The notes: a model not told the origin generated them from the sequence alone. Shown: positions 7,217 through 16,899, counted from the stretch's first letter. The stretch is 34,276 bases of DNA from Agromyces seonyuensis (GCF_009789225.1 NZ_WSTA01000036.1:1-34276), one strand, 5' to 3'. Program-made: numbers and translations.

Positions 7217-8302
7217 CTAGAGCGCGGCGATCCGCTCGTCGGCCCGGCGGCGTGCGTCCGCCTCCGAGGAGAGCAACGTCGGGACGTCGAGGATGCCCGC
7301 CGGGGCCCCGGTCGCATCCACGACGGCCTGCACCGTGTCGACGATGTCGGTGAAGCGGATGCGCCCCGCGTGGAACGCGGCGACGGCCTGCTCGTTGGCG
7401 GCGTTGAAGACGGCCGGGAAGACCCCGCCGGCGCGGCCGACGGCCTTGGCGAGCGCGACGGCGGGGAACGCGTCCTCGTCGAGCGGCTCGAAGGTCCAGG
7501 CTGCGGCACGGGTCCAGTCGATCGGCGCGCCGACGCCGGCCACGCGGTGCGGCCAGTCGAGGCCGAGCGAGATGGGCAGCCGCATGTCGGGCGGGCTGGC
7601 CTGCGCGATCGTGGAGCCGTCGACGAACTCGACCATGGAGTGCACGACCGACTGCGGGTGCACGACGACGTCGATGCGGTCGTAGTCGATGTCGAAGAGC
7701 AGGTGCGCCTCGATGACCTCGAGGCCCTTGTTGACGAGGGTGGCGGAGTTCGTCGTCACGACGAGGCCCATGTCCCAGGTCGGGTGCGCGAGCGCATCGG
7801 CCGGCGCGACGTGCTCGAGTTCTGCGCGGGTGCGACCGCGGAACGGTCCGCCGGAGGCGGTCACGACGAGCCGGCGCACCTCCTCGGGAGCGCCCGAGCG
7901 GAGCGCCTGCGCGATCGCGGAGTGCTCGGAGTCGACGGGGACGATCTGCCCCGGTGCCGCCGCGTCCGTCACGAGCGAACCGCCGACGATGAGGGACTCC
8001 TTGTTCGCCAGGGCGAGGGTCGCACCGCGCTCGAGCGCTGCGAGCGTCGGCATGAGGCCCACCGAACCCGTGATGCCGTTGAGCACGACGTCGGCGTCGA
8101 CGCTCCGCACGAGCTGCACGGCCTCGTCGATGCCGAGGGCGGTGTGCTCGACGCCGAACTCGGCCGCCTGCGCGGCGAGCGTTTCGCGATTCGAGCCGGT
8201 GGCCAGGCCGACGACCTCGAAGCGGTCGCGGTTGCCCCGCACCACGTCGAGGGCCTGGGTGCCGATGGAGCCGGAGGAGCCGAGGATGAGGATGCGACGC
8301 AC
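7217..8302 (-). CDS. dxr: 1-deoxy-D-xylulose 5-phosphate reductoisomerase
   Basis: A 361-residue enzyme that converts 1-deoxy-D-xylulose 5-phosphate to 2-C-methyl-D-erythritol 4-phosphate with NADPH, the committed step of the MEP isoprenoid pathway. The N-terminus carries the nucleotide-binding G-S-S-G-S-I-G-T-Q (8-16). Later come A-N-K-E-S-L, the metal-binding P-V-D-S-E-H-S-A, the loop H-P-T-W-D-M-G and N-A-A-N-E-Q-A-V, all typical. I choose GTG 8302, which starts directly at the Rossmann strand; TACCGT lies 6 nt before it and no ribosome binding site is present, so it is probably leaderless. The frame is open further upstream, but that stretch overlaps the preceding gene in another frame. 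It follows the PPTase-like gene by 29 bp. Confidence 0.96.
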   Translation of the reverse strand: MRRILILGSSGSIGTQALDVVRGNRDRFEVVGLATGSNRETLAAQAAEFGVEHTALGIDEAVQLVRSVDADVVLNGITGSVGLMPTLAALERGATLALANKESLIVGGSLVTDAAAPGQIVPVDSEHSAIAQALRSGAPEEVRRLVVTASGGPFRGRTRAELEHVAPADALAHPTWDMGLVVTTNSATLVNKGLEVIEAHLLFDIDYDRIDVVVHPQSVVHSMVEFVDGSTIAQASPPDMRLPISLGLDWPHRVAGVGAPIDWTRAAAWTFEPLDEDAFPAVALAKAVGRAGGVFPAVFNAANEQAVAAFHAGRIRFTDIVDTVQAVVDATGAPAGILDVPTLLSSEADARRRADERIAAL

Positions 8303-8308
8303 CCGCCA

Positions 8309-8314
8309 ACGGTA
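8309..8314 (-). promoter_or_regulatory. -10 element of dxr
   Basis: TACCGT on the minus strand ends 6 nt before the GTG start of dxr, within the 29-bp gap behind the preceding gene. It allows dxr to be transcribed independently, probably without a leader. Confidence 0.5.
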
Positions 8315-8331
8315 GCGCGGTGCGGGCCGGG

Positions 8332-8967
8332 TCAGAACGGGAGCGCGACCGCCAGGACCTCGCCCGAGGCGAGCTCGAACTCGCGGAAGCGCACGTCGCG
8401 CCAGCGGGCGCCCAGCTCCCCCGGCACCCGTTCGACGCGGGGCTCGCCTCGTTCGAACTCCGGGACGGACAGGGCGATCCGCGCCGGTTCGAGGGCCTTC
8501 GCGTGGCCGATCAGCCGCATGAGCGCCCCCTTGCGCGCCCAGAGCCGGCCGCGGGCGACGGCCCGCTCGTCGTCGGGCATCGTGTCGAGCATCGCCAGCT
8601 CGTCGGGGTGCATCGCAGCGGGCTCCACCCGCTCCCAGGCTCCCGGGACGGTCGTGCCCGTGCCGAGGCCGATCGGATGGCGCTCCGAGACGGCGACCAC
8701 CGTTGAGCCGTCGACCGCGGTGAGGCAGTCGACCTCCCAGCGCGCGCCCGACACGCTCGTCGGGTACTCGAGCTGCGGCCGGCCGTGGCCGCCGCCGCAG
8801 ACGGGGCAGCTCGAGACGAGTTCGACGTCGCGCACCGGCACGTCGGCGCGCTCGGCGACGAACTCGGCGAGCGCGCGCAGGCTCGATCCGGGTCGCCGAC
8901 GCGGCGCCGCGACCCCCACGGCGCAGCCTTCGCCCAGCTCCAGCACGCCGCTCAATTCGCCCTGCAC
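8332..8967 (-). CDS. 4'-phosphopantetheinyl transferase-like protein, active site atypical
   Basis: A 211-residue protein. The middle has [11 protein letters not shown], the Cys-rich substrate motif common in Sfp-type phosphopantetheinyl transferases, and the later segment [13 protein letters not shown] resembles their W-x-x-K-E-A-x-x-K helix. In active enzymes an Asp in G-[IV]-D and the Glu of K-E-A bind magnesium. Here the equivalent stretches read I-G-L-G-T-G and R-K-G-A, so both acids appear to be missing. I place the start at GTG 8967, which has CAGAAT 6 nt upstream; ATG 8985 in frame is an alternative that adds 6 residues. It may be a degenerate or repurposed member. The similarity is partial, so the family call is moderate. 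Confidence 0.6.
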   Translation of the reverse strand: MQGELSGVLELGEGCAVGVAAPRRRPGSSLRALAEFVAERADVPVRDVELVSSCPVCGGGHGRPQLEYPTSVSGARWEVDCLTAVDGSTVVAVSERHPIGLGTGTTVPGAWERVEPAAMHPDELAMLDTMPDDERAVARGRLWARKGALMRLIGHAKALEPARIALSVPEFERGEPRVERVPGELGARWRDVRFREFELASGEVLAVALPF

Positions 8968-8973
8968 CCCGCC

Positions 8974-8979
8974 ATTCTG
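8974..8979 (-). promoter_or_regulatory. Possible -10 element of the PPTase-like gene
   Basis: CAGAAT on the minus strand, 6 nt before GTG 8967. It keeps the key A2 and T6 of the TAnnnT pattern seen at neighbouring genes but lacks T1. It favours the GTG 8967 start over ATG 8985, with which it would overlap. Confidence 0.35.
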
Positions 8980-9048
8980 GACCATGGGCGGCGATCGGGC
9001 GACCTGTCGATCCGGTGCGATATGCCCGGCCGCGCATGCATCCGAACG

Positions 9049-9054
9049 TAGCGT
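9049..9054 (+). promoter_or_regulatory. -10 element of the plsC-like gene
   Basis: TAGCGT ends exactly 6 nt before ATG 9061. The intervening CGAAGG is too close to act as a normal ribosome binding site if transcription begins about 7 nt after the -10, so a leaderless mRNA is inferred. Confidence 0.5.
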
Positions 9055-9060
9055 CGAAGG

Positions 9061-9843
9061 ATGACCGTCGACGACTCGCGTCCGGACGCGGCGCCTCGCG
9101 CTGCCCGCCGGGGCCCGGTGTACTGGATCGCCTCGGGAATCCTCGGCCCCCTCGCCCGCGCGATCTACCGCCCGGTCATCACCGGCGCGGAGCACGTCCC
9201 GAAGGACGGACCGCTCATCCTGGCGAGCAACCACCTCTCGTTCATCGACAGCGTGGTCATCCCGCTGACGAGCCCGCGCCCCGTGCAGTTCATCGCGAAA
9301 TCGCACTACTTCACCGGCACCGGCTTCAAGGGCTGGGTGTCGCGCACGTTCTTCGAGGCGATCGGCGCGGTCAGCGTCGAGCGCGGTGCGGGCGCGGCGG
9401 CGCAGGAGGCGCTCGACCAGTCCAAGCGCATCCTCGTGGCCGGCAACGCGCTCGCCCTCTACCCGGAGGGCACCCGCTCGCTCGACGGACGCCTCTACAA
9501 GGGCCGCACCGGCATCGCCTGGCTCGCCTTGGAGACCGGGGCGAAGGTCGTGCCGGTCGGCCTCGTCGGCACGCAGCACATCCAGCCGGTCGGGGCGAAG
9601 CTGCCCCGCGTCAAGCCGGTCGAGGTGCACTTCGGCGAGCCGATCGACGTCTCGGGCTTCGGCCCGTCGTCATCCGGTCGCGCCCGGCGCCAGGCGACCG
9701 ACGAGATCATGGCGGCCATCCACGCGCTCTCGGGCCAGGAGCTCGCCGGCCGCTACAACGAGGCGCCGCCGTCGGGCACCGTCGCCAAGGCCGTCGACCG
9801 CGTGCTGCCGCGCGAGCGGACGGGCGTCGCCGAGCCCGAGTGA
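9061..9843 (+). CDS. plsC: 1-acyl-sn-glycerol-3-phosphate acyltransferase (PlsC family)
   Basis: A 260-residue membrane-associated acyltransferase that transfers an acyl group to lysophosphatidate to make phosphatidate. The catalytic H-x4-D motif is H58-L-S-F-I-D63, preceded by L-A-S-N. The second signature, Y-P-E-G-T-R (E136), binds the glycerol phosphate, and the third, V-P-V-G-L-V-G-T, follows. Its length is normal for actinobacterial members. The start at ATG 9061 is set by the leaderless promoter TAGCGT. It is transcribed alone, divergent from the PPTase-like gene across 93 bp. Actinobacteria often carry several PlsC paralogues, so the exact acyl acceptor is uncertain. Confidence 0.9.
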   Translation: MTVDDSRPDAAPRAARRGPVYWIASGILGPLARAIYRPVITGAEHVPKDGPLILASNHLSFIDSVVIPLTSPRPVQFIAKSHYFTGTGFKGWVSRTFFEAIGAVSVERGAGAAAQEALDQSKRILVAGNALALYPEGTRSLDGRLYKGRTGIAWLALETGAKVVPVGLVGTQHIQPVGAKLPRVKPVEVHFGEPIDVSGFGPSSSGRARRQATDEIMAAIHALSGQELAGRYNEAPPSGTVAKAVDRVLPRERTGVAEPE

Positions 9844-9875
9844 GCCGCTTCGGCGCATCTCGCGCCGGATCGCGC

Positions 9876-9881
9876 TAGCCT
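9876..9881 (+). promoter_or_regulatory. -10 element of the secreted protein gene
   Basis: TAGCCT ends 7 nt before ATG 9889, with no ribosome binding site in between. This is the same arrangement as at plsC and dxr and suggests a leaderless transcript. Confidence 0.45.
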
Positions 9882-9888
9882 CGCTCGA

Positions 9889-10824
9889 ATGGATGCCCGG
9901 ACGCGACGGACCCGATTCCTCGGCGCGTGCCTCGCAGCCCTGGCGGTCGTCGTCCTGCAGGGCGCGTGCGCGCAACCGGGTTCCCTCACCGGCGCCGCCG
10001 CCGACGCGCCGCGCTCGGCCGGCGTCCGCGTGCCGGCCTATCCCGAGCCCGACCCGGCGGAGTTCGACCCCGGCCGCATCGTCGACGACGACGCGTTCTA
10101 CGACTGGAACTCGATGAGCACGGACGACGTGCAGGACTTCCTCGAGGCGGTCGACTGCGAGCCGGGCGCCGCTGCGCCGTGCCTCGCCGACTACGAGCAG
10201 GACACGCCGGACCGCGAGGCGGATCCCCGTCTCGACCACTGCGACGCCTACACGGGCGCCCGCTCGGAGACCGCGGCCGAGATCATCACCGGCGTCGCGC
10301 GGGCCTGCGGCGTCAGCCCGCGGACCCTCCTCGTGCTGCTGCAGAAGGAGCAGTCGCTGCTGACCTCGCCCTCGGTCTACGGATACGAGCGGGCGACCGG
10401 CTACTACTGCCCCGACACGGCCCCGTGCGAGGAGCGCTACTTCGGGTTCTTCAACCAGGTGTACTCGGCGGCCTGGCAGTTCCGCGAGTACACCGTCGAC
10501 CCCGATTGGCGCTACCGCATCGGCACCGTCGAGATCGCCTACGACCCCGATCCCGCGTGCGGCGCCTCGGCCGTCACGATCGTCAATCAGGCGACGGCGA
10601 ACCTCTACAACTACACGCCGTACCAGCCCAACGCGGCAGTGCTTGCCAACCCCGGCACGGCCGATCCGTGCGCCTCGTGGGGCAACTTCAACTTCTGGCG
10701 GCTCTGGCGGCTCTGGTTCGGCGACCCCGACGGCGAGCGTTTCCCGGGATTCCTCCCGTCGTGCACGAACCTCGCCGGCGGGCACCGCTGCCCGAGCGCC
10801 GACGCGCTCAGCGCGCGGGGCTGA
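9889..10824 (+). CDS. Secreted conserved actinobacterial protein (often annotated hemagglutinin-like)
   Basis: A 311-residue exported protein. It begins with an Arg-rich n-region and a hydrophobic core up to Q-G-A-C-A-Q. The residue at -3 of the Cys is Gln, so a lipobox is doubtful and signal peptidase I cleavage is more likely. The body matches a recurrent actinobacterial family that I recognise by M-S-T-D-D-V-Q-D-F-L, a Cys-rich loop, L-L-V-L-L-Q-K-E-Q-S-L, Y-F-G-F-F-N-Q-V-Y-S-A-A-W-Q and N-Y-T-P-Y-Q-P-N-A-A-V. The conserved Q-K-E-Q Glu in a helix is suggestive of a lysozyme-like or transglycosylase-like fold, but this is inference. The family often sits next to cell-wall binding repeats, which are absent here. 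Its 3' end overlaps the convergent OsmC gene by 17 bp. Confidence 0.75.
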   Translation: MDARTRRTRFLGACLAALAVVVLQGACAQPGSLTGAAADAPRSAGVRVPAYPEPDPAEFDPGRIVDDDAFYDWNSMSTDDVQDFLEAVDCEPGAAAPCLADYEQDTPDREADPRLDHCDAYTGARSETAAEIITGVARACGVSPRTLLVLLQKEQSLLTSPSVYGYERATGYYCPDTAPCEERYFGFFNQVYSAAWQFREYTVDPDWRYRIGTVEIAYDPDPACGASAVTIVNQATANLYNYTPYQPNAAVLANPGTADPCASWGNFNFWRLWRLWFGDPDGERFPGFLPSCTNLAGGHRCPSADALSARG

Positions 10825-11290
10825 CGAGCGCGACCGGTTCGTGGCGGACCGGGAAGGCGACCGACGCTGCGATGAAGCACTTCTCGGACGCCTCGCGGTG
10901 CGCCGCCTCGGCGAGATCGAGCATCGAGGCATCCGCCACTTCGACGCGCGGGCGGAGGACGACCTCGCGGAAGGCGCCGCCGCCCGAGCCGTCCTCGACC
11001 ATGACGCCCGTCGGCGAGTCGGTGTAGCCGCGCACGACGACGCCGAGGGTCGTCGCGACGTGCAGGTAGGAGAGCATGTGGCACTGGGCGAGCGCCGCGA
11101 CGAGGAGTTCCTCGGGGTTCCAGCGCTCGGCGTCGCCGTGGAACACGCGATCGCTCGAGCCTTCGATCTCGTGCGACTTGCCCGCGGCGCGGACGAGGTG
11201 ACGGCGTCGGTAGGCCTTGTAGCTCTCGGTACCGACGCCCTCGTCGCCCGTCCACTCGAGTTCGATCGCGTACGCGTGCTCGCGGCCCAT
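10808..11290 (-). CDS. OsmC/Ohr-family peroxidase-like protein
   Basis: A 160-residue protein of the OsmC superfamily, thiol-dependent enzymes that reduce organic hydroperoxides. Both redox cysteines are present: C70 in A-L-A-Q-C-H-M-L-S-Y and C138 in A-S-E-K-C-F-I. The conserved W-N-P-E-E-L-L (57-63) precedes the first Cys. The sequence is closer to the YhfA/OsmC-like branch than to classical Ohr. The start at ATG 11290 is supported by GAGGAG 5 nt upstream. It is divergent from gabT and shares a 178-bp intergenic region with it. The gene ends inside the convergent upstream neighbour (17-bp overlap). Confidence 0.88.
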   Translation of the reverse strand: MGREHAYAIELEWTGDEGVGTESYKAYRRRHLVRAAGKSHEIEGSSDRVFHGDAERWNPEELLVAALAQCHMLSYLHVATTLGVVVRGYTDSPTGVMVEDGSGGGAFREVVLRPRVEVADASMLDLAEAAHREASEKCFIAASVAFPVRHEPVALVSPAR

Positions 11291-11360
11291 CTTCGCTCCT
11301 CGCTCCCGGCCGCCCATGCGGCCCCGTGTCATTCTGCACGCCCCGGTGTGCAGCCGGAAT

Positions 11361-11390
11361 CGGTCCCCACCGGTCCCCACCGGTCCCTCG
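11361..11390. repeat. Tandem decamer repeat in the osmC-gabT intergenic region
   Basis: CGGTCCCCAC occurs at 11361-11370 and 11371-11380, followed by a partial third copy CGGTCCCTCG at 11381-11390; another CGGTCC is at 11405-11410. The 10-bp period is about one helical turn, so bound proteins would line up on one face of the DNA. The block lies about 65-95 bp upstream of the gabT -10. A regulatory role is plausible but unproven. Confidence 0.45.
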
Positions 11391-11453
11391 CCCCGAGCCC
11401 GGATCGGTCCTGCCGAGCCGTCGGTTCGCGGCTCGTCGGGCGGGCCGCGCCGG

Positions 11454-11459
11454 TAGGCT
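11454..11459 (+). promoter_or_regulatory. -10 element of gabT
   Basis: TAGGCT ends 9 nt before ATG 11469. The intervening GAACCCACC has no ribosome binding site, so the message would be leaderless or nearly so. Confidence 0.45.
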
Positions 11460-11468
11460 GAACCCACC

Positions 11469-12827
11469 ATGACCGACACCGTCAACGCCCCTGTCGCCGC
11501 CCTGCCGCAGACCCGCCTCGTCGCCACCGCGATCCCGGGTCCGAACTCGATCGCGCTGCACGCCCGACGACAGGCCGTCGTCTCCGCGGGCGTCTCGAGC
11601 GCGCTGCCCGTCTACATCGCCCGCGCCGCCGGCGCCGTGCTCGAAGACGTCGACGGCAACCGTTTCCTCGACTTCGGCGGCGGTATCGGCGTCACGACCG
11701 TCGGCCACACCGAGGCGAGCGTCGTCGCGGCCGCCGCGGCCCAGCTGCAGGACGTCACGCACACGCTCTTCACCATCACGCCCTACGAGGAGTACGTGCG
11801 GGTCGCCGAGCTCCTCGCCGAGCACACGCCCGGCAACTGGGCGAAGAAGTCGGTGCTCGTGAACTCGGGCGCCGAGGCCGTCGAGAACGGCGTGAAGATC
11901 GCCCGCAAGTTCACCGGTCGCCGCGGCGTCGCCGTGCTCGACCACGCCTACCACGGCCGCACGAACCTCACGATGGCCATGAACTACAAGGCCAGCCCGT
12001 ACGCGACCGGCTTCGGCCCGTTCGCCGGCGACGTCTACCACGCCCCGAACTCCTACCCCTTCCGCGACGGCCTCTCCGGCGAGGACGCGGCCGCGCGCAC
12101 CATCGCGCACCTCGAGAAGACCGTCGGCGCCGAGGACCTCGCATGCCTCGTGGTCGAGCCGATCCAGGGCGAGGGCGGCTTCATCGTGCCCGCTCCCGGC
12201 TTCCTCGCCACCCTGCAGGGCTGGTGCCGCGAGCACGGCGTCGTCATGATCGCCGACGAGATCCAGTCCGGCATGGCCCGCACGGGCCGCTGGTTCGCCT
12301 CGGAGCTCGCCGGTTGGGAGCCCGACCTCGTGCTCACGGCGAAGGGCATCGCGGGCGGCCTTCCGCTCGCGGGCGTCACCGGTCGCGCCGAGATCATGGA
12401 CGCGTCCCAGCCCGGCGGGCTCGGCGGCACCTTCGGCGGCAACCCCGTGGCGTGCGCCGCCGCGGTCGCGGTCTTCGAGACGATCGAGGAGCACGGCCTC
12501 CTCGCCGAGGCGCAGCGCATCGAGCGCGCGCTGAAGGGCGGGCTCGAGCGGCTCGCCGAGCGCTACGACCTGATCGGCGAGGTCCGCGGTCACGGCGCGA
12601 TGGTCGCGATCGAGCTCGTGGAGCCCGGCACCCGCGGCGGCGCGAACACGCCGAACGCCACCGCGGTCGGCGAGCTCGTCGCGTACGCGGCGCAGCAGGG
12701 CATCCTGTTCCTGAGCGCCGGCACGTACGGCAACGTCCTGCGGTTCCTGCCCTCGCTCGCCGTCACCGACGACCACATCGCCGAAGCGCTCGAGGTGCTC
12801 GACGCCGGCCTCGCCCGGCTCGGCTGA
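11469..12827 (+). CDS. gabT: 4-aminobutyrate aminotransferase
   Basis: A 452-residue class III PLP-dependent aminotransferase. It moves the amino group of GABA (or another omega-amino acid) to 2-oxoglutarate, giving succinate semialdehyde and glutamate. PLP-binding D263 lies in M-I-A-D-E-I-Q-S-G, and the Schiff-base lysine K292 in L-T-A-K-G-I-A-G-G-L-P-L; G-G-T-F-G-G-N-P-V follows. These are typical of GabT. The stop codon overlaps the ATG of the asparaginase gene (TGATG), so the two are translated together. The convergent polyamine importer is close by, and polyamine breakdown yields GABA. An alternative substrate within class III, such as beta-alanine or 5-aminovalerate, cannot be excluded. 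Confidence 0.92.
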   Translation: MTDTVNAPVAALPQTRLVATAIPGPNSIALHARRQAVVSAGVSSALPVYIARAAGAVLEDVDGNRFLDFGGGIGVTTVGHTEASVVAAAAAQLQDVTHTLFTITPYEEYVRVAELLAEHTPGNWAKKSVLVNSGAEAVENGVKIARKFTGRRGVAVLDHAYHGRTNLTMAMNYKASPYATGFGPFAGDVYHAPNSYPFRDGLSGEDAAARTIAHLEKTVGAEDLACLVVEPIQGEGGFIVPAPGFLATLQGWCREHGVVMIADEIQSGMARTGRWFASELAGWEPDLVLTAKGIAGGLPLAGVTGRAEIMDASQPGGLGGTFGGNPVACAAAVAVFETIEEHGLLAEAQRIERALKGGLERLAERYDLIGEVRGHGAMVAIELVEPGTRGGANTPNATAVGELVAYAAQQGILFLSAGTYGNVLRFLPSLAVTDDHIAEALEVLDAGLARLG

Positions 12828-13816
12828 TGGCCGGCACGATCAGCACTCGGGACGCCGTGGAACTCGCCGTCGTGGAACGTTCCGGATTCGTCGAGTCGCG
12901 CCACGCGGGCTCCGCCGTCGTGCTCTCCCCCGAGGGCGAGGTGATCCGCGAGCTCGGCGACATCACGACGCCGATCCTGCCGCGCTCGACGCTGAAGCCC
13001 TTCCAGGCCCTCGCGGTCCTCACGAGCGGCGTCACGCTGCGCGGCGAGGATGCGGCGATCGCCACGGCGAGCCACTCCGGCACCGCCGGGCACGTCGCCC
13101 TCGCCAAGGGCATCCTCGACCGCGCCGGCGTCAGCCCCGACGCCCTGCAGTGCCCGCCGGCCTGGCCGCAGGACTCCGCGTCGCGGGATCAGGCCGCCCG
13201 CGCGGGCGTCGGTCCGCAGCGGCTCACGATGAACTGCTCCGGCAAGCACTCGGCGATGCTCGCGGCGTGCGTGGCCAACGGCTGGCCGACCGACACGTAC
13301 CTCGAGCTCGACCACCCGTTGCAGAAGCGCATCCTCGAGCTCATCGAGCGCCTCGCCTCGGAGCGGCCGGTCGCCACGGCGATCGACGGCTGCGGCGCGC
13401 CGGTGCATGCGCTCAGCCTCGGCGGACTCGCCCGGGGCATCCAGAAGGTGACGTCGGCGTCCTCGACGTCGCCGTTCGCGCTCTTCCGCGAGGCGGCGGC
13501 GCTCACGGCCGCGGTGCGCGAGCATCCGTGGGTCATCGCCGGCCCCGGCCAGCCCGACACGATCGCGATCGAGCGTCTCGGGGTCTTCGCCAAGGGCGGC
13601 GCCGAGGGCGTCATGGTCGCCACGTCACCCGACGGCACGACCCTCGCGCTCAAGATGCTCGACGGCAGCCCGCGCGCGACGATGCTCGTCGCGCTGCGGC
13701 TCTTCGTCGACGTCGGAGTGCTCCCCGAGAGCGCCGTCGACGAGGTGCTCACCGAGCTCGACCTCTGGATCACGGGCGGCGGAGCGCGGGTCGGCCGCAT
13801 CCGCTCGAGTGTTTGA
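12827..13816 (+). CDS. L-asparaginase, Asparaginase_II (Rhizobium-type) family
   Basis: A 329-residue protein of the Asparaginase_II family, typified by the thermolabile enzyme of Rhizobium etli and unrelated to the E. coli type. It would hydrolyse L-asparagine to aspartate and ammonia in the cytoplasm. Family features include S-T-L-K-P-F-Q-A near residue 45-55, A-S-H-S-G, the Cys-containing M-N-C-S-G-K-H-S-A-M-L and D-G-C-G-A-P-V-H-A-L. The ATG at 12827 shares its A with the gabT stop codon (TGATG). A hairpin terminator follows at 13841-13876. The pairing with gabT suggests a small nitrogen-scavenging operon. Confidence 0.88.
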   Translation: MAGTISTRDAVELAVVERSGFVESRHAGSAVVLSPEGEVIRELGDITTPILPRSTLKPFQALAVLTSGVTLRGEDAAIATASHSGTAGHVALAKGILDRAGVSPDALQCPPAWPQDSASRDQAARAGVGPQRLTMNCSGKHSAMLAACVANGWPTDTYLELDHPLQKRILELIERLASERPVATAIDGCGAPVHALSLGGLARGIQKVTSASSTSPFALFREAAALTAAVREHPWVIAGPGQPDTIAIERLGVFAKGGAEGVMVATSPDGTTLALKMLDGSPRATMLVALRLFVDVGVLPESAVDEVLTELDLWITGGGARVGRIRSSV

Positions 13817-13840
13817 CGTTCTTTCTCCGGCTCGGACGCG

Positions 13841-13876
13841 CGAGGCCGCCGCTCCCTCCCGGGATCGGCGGCCTCG
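13841..13876. terminator. Hairpin terminator between asparaginase and permease genes
   Basis: CGAGGCCGCCG (13841-13851) pairs with CGGCGGCCTCG (13866-13876), an 11-bp perfect stem with a 14-nt loop. It lies in the 87-bp gap between convergent genes, so it probably stops transcription from both sides. Confidence 0.7.
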
Positions 13877-13903
13877 TGTCGTCGTGCCGGGGACTCTCCC
13901 GCC

Positions 13904-14788
13904 TCAGCGGGCGAGTCGCTTCTCCCGGGCGGCGTGTCCGAGCTGCGCGACCACGACGGCGACGAGCGCGAGCAGGAACACCGCCGAGGCGATGACGTTC
14001 GCCTCCGCCGGGATGCCGCGCGTGGCCGAGATGTAGATGTACTTCGGGAACGTCGTCACCGAACCGGAGTTGAAGTTCGTGATGATGAAGTCGTCGAAGC
14101 TCAGCGCGAACGAGAGCAGCGCCGCGGCGAGGATGCCCGGCATGAGCAGCGGGAACGTGACCCGCCAGAACACCTGCACCGGCGAGCCGTAGAGGTCGCG
14201 ACCCGCTTCCTCGAGCGCCGGGTCGAGGCTCGCGACGCGCGCCTTCACCGTGACGACGACGAAGCTGATGCAGAACATCACGTGCGCCAGGATGATCGTC
14301 AGCATGTCCTTCGGGACGCCGACGGCGAGGAACTGCGCCGCGAGGCCCGCGCCGAGCACGACCTCGGGCGTCGCCATCGGCAGGAACAGCAGGAGGCTGA
14401 TCGCACCCGACCCGCGGAAGCGGTATCGCACGAGCGCGATCGCGATCATCGTGCCGAGCGTCGTCGCGACGAGCGTCGAGATCACACCGATGAGGATGCT
14501 GTTGCCGAACGCCTCGCAGACGGCGCCGTTCTCGACGACGCAGACGTTCGCCCACTTGTCGAGCGTGAACCCGCGCCAAGCGATGTTCGACTTGATCGAG
14601 TCGTTGAACGAGAACACGATCGTGTAGACGATCGGGATCAAGAGGAACACGAACGCGATCGTGACGTAGACCGGCAGCAACCAGCGTCCGAACCCGAGAC
14701 GCCGGGTTCGCGTCGGCTTGGACGGCAACGGCCGCACCTCCTCCGCCTCGAGGTTCGCCAGGGCCGCGCCCGCACCGACTCCGCTCAC
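13904..14788 (-). CDS. potC: Polyamine-type ABC transporter permease (PotC-like)
   Basis: A 294-residue inner-membrane permease with six predicted helices. The ABC-docking EAA loop reads E-E-A-G-R-D-L-Y-G-S-P-V-Q-V-F-W-R-V-T-F-P in the cytoplasmic loop. It resembles PotC, the second permease of spermidine/putrescine importers. The start is GTG 14788, which overlaps the upstream permease stop by 4 bp (GTGA) and so is translationally coupled. Last gene of the four-gene minus-strand operon. An Arg/Lys-rich N-terminus precedes the first helix. Confidence 0.88.
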   Translation of the reverse strand: MSGVGAGAALANLEAEEVRPLPSKPTRTRRLGFGRWLLPVYVTIAFVFLLIPIVYTIVFSFNDSIKSNIAWRGFTLDKWANVCVVENGAVCEAFGNSILIGVISTLVATTLGTMIAIALVRYRFRGSGAISLLLFLPMATPEVVLGAGLAAQFLAVGVPKDMLTIILAHVMFCISFVVVTVKARVASLDPALEEAGRDLYGSPVQVFWRVTFPLLMPGILAAALLSFALSFDDFIITNFNSGSVTTFPKYIYISATRGIPAEANVIASAVFLLALVAVVVAQLGHAAREKRLAR

Positions 14789-15695
14789 AGCAGGTCCTCC
14801 GTTCCGGCTCGCTTCACGTAGACCCCGACGATGGCGAGGATGACCGCCATGAGGATGATCGAGAGGGCTGCGGCCGCGGGGTAGTTCAGCAGCACGAGGA
14901 AGTTCGCCTCGATGACGTTGCCGATCATGGCGGTGTCGGTGCCGCCGAGGAAGTCGCGACTGGCGTTGACGTAGTCGCCCGCGGCGGGGATGAACGTCAG
15001 CAGCGTGCCCGCGACGACGCCCGGCATCGACAGCGGCAGCGTGACCTTGCGGAAGACGGTCGCCGGGCTGCCGTAGAGGTCGGCGCCCGCCTCGAGGTAG
15101 CGCGTGTCGAGCCGCTCGAGCGTCGTGTAGATCGGCAGCGTCATGAACGGGATGAAGTTGTACGTGAGGCCGAAGATCACCGCGAACGCGGTGCCCGTGA
15201 AATGGGCGTCCGGCGCCATGAGCGAAAGCGCCTTCAGCGACGTGATGATGAACGACTCGTCGCTCAGCAACTGCTTCCACGCGAGCGTGCGCAGCAGGAA
15301 GCTGATGAAGAACGGCGCGATGACGAGCACGAGCAGGATGCTCTGCAGCAGCGGCCGCGACCGGCAGCGCACGCCGATGTAGTACGCGATCGGATAGCTG
15401 ATGAGCAGTGCCGCGGCCGTCGCGACGAGCGCGTAGCCGAACGAGCGCAGGATGTGCTCGCCGTACTCCGAGACGACGTCGACGTAGTTCTGCCAGTTGA
15501 AGGCGTAGACGTACGCGCCGATATCGCCGTAGAGGTCGGGCGCCTGCAGCGAGGTCAGCAGCAACGAGATCAGCGGCGTGAGGAAGAACAGCGCGAGGTA
15601 CGCGAGGCCCGGCGCCAGCAGGAACCAGCCGATCCGGCTCGCGCGCTTCGGCGCCTGGGGCACCGCCTCGGCGGTCGCGAACGCGGCGAAGGCCA

Positions 15696-15696
<1 letters not shown>
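14785..15696 (-). CDS. potB: Polyamine-type ABC transporter permease (PotB-like)
   Basis: A 303-residue inner-membrane permease with six predicted helices. The EAA loop reads L-E-A-G-A-D-L-Y-G-S-P-A-T-V-F-R-K-V-T-L-P, followed by a helix starting at M-P-G-V-V-A-G. It pairs with the PotC-like protein to form the channel. The ATG at 15696 shares one base with the stop codon of the ATPase gene (TGATG), so expression is coupled. The extracytoplasmic loop with D-F-L-G-G-T-D is typical of PotB-type permeases. Confidence 0.88.
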
Positions 15697-16898
<1,202 letters not shown>

Positions 16899-16899
16899 C

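Noticed and set aside
8303..9037. Upstream continuation of the dxr reading frame, suggesting a fusion or frameshift
   Set aside because: The upstream translation is Arg-rich shadow sequence of the PPTase-like gene; the GTG at 8302 sits at the Rossmann strand and has a -10 at the right distance.
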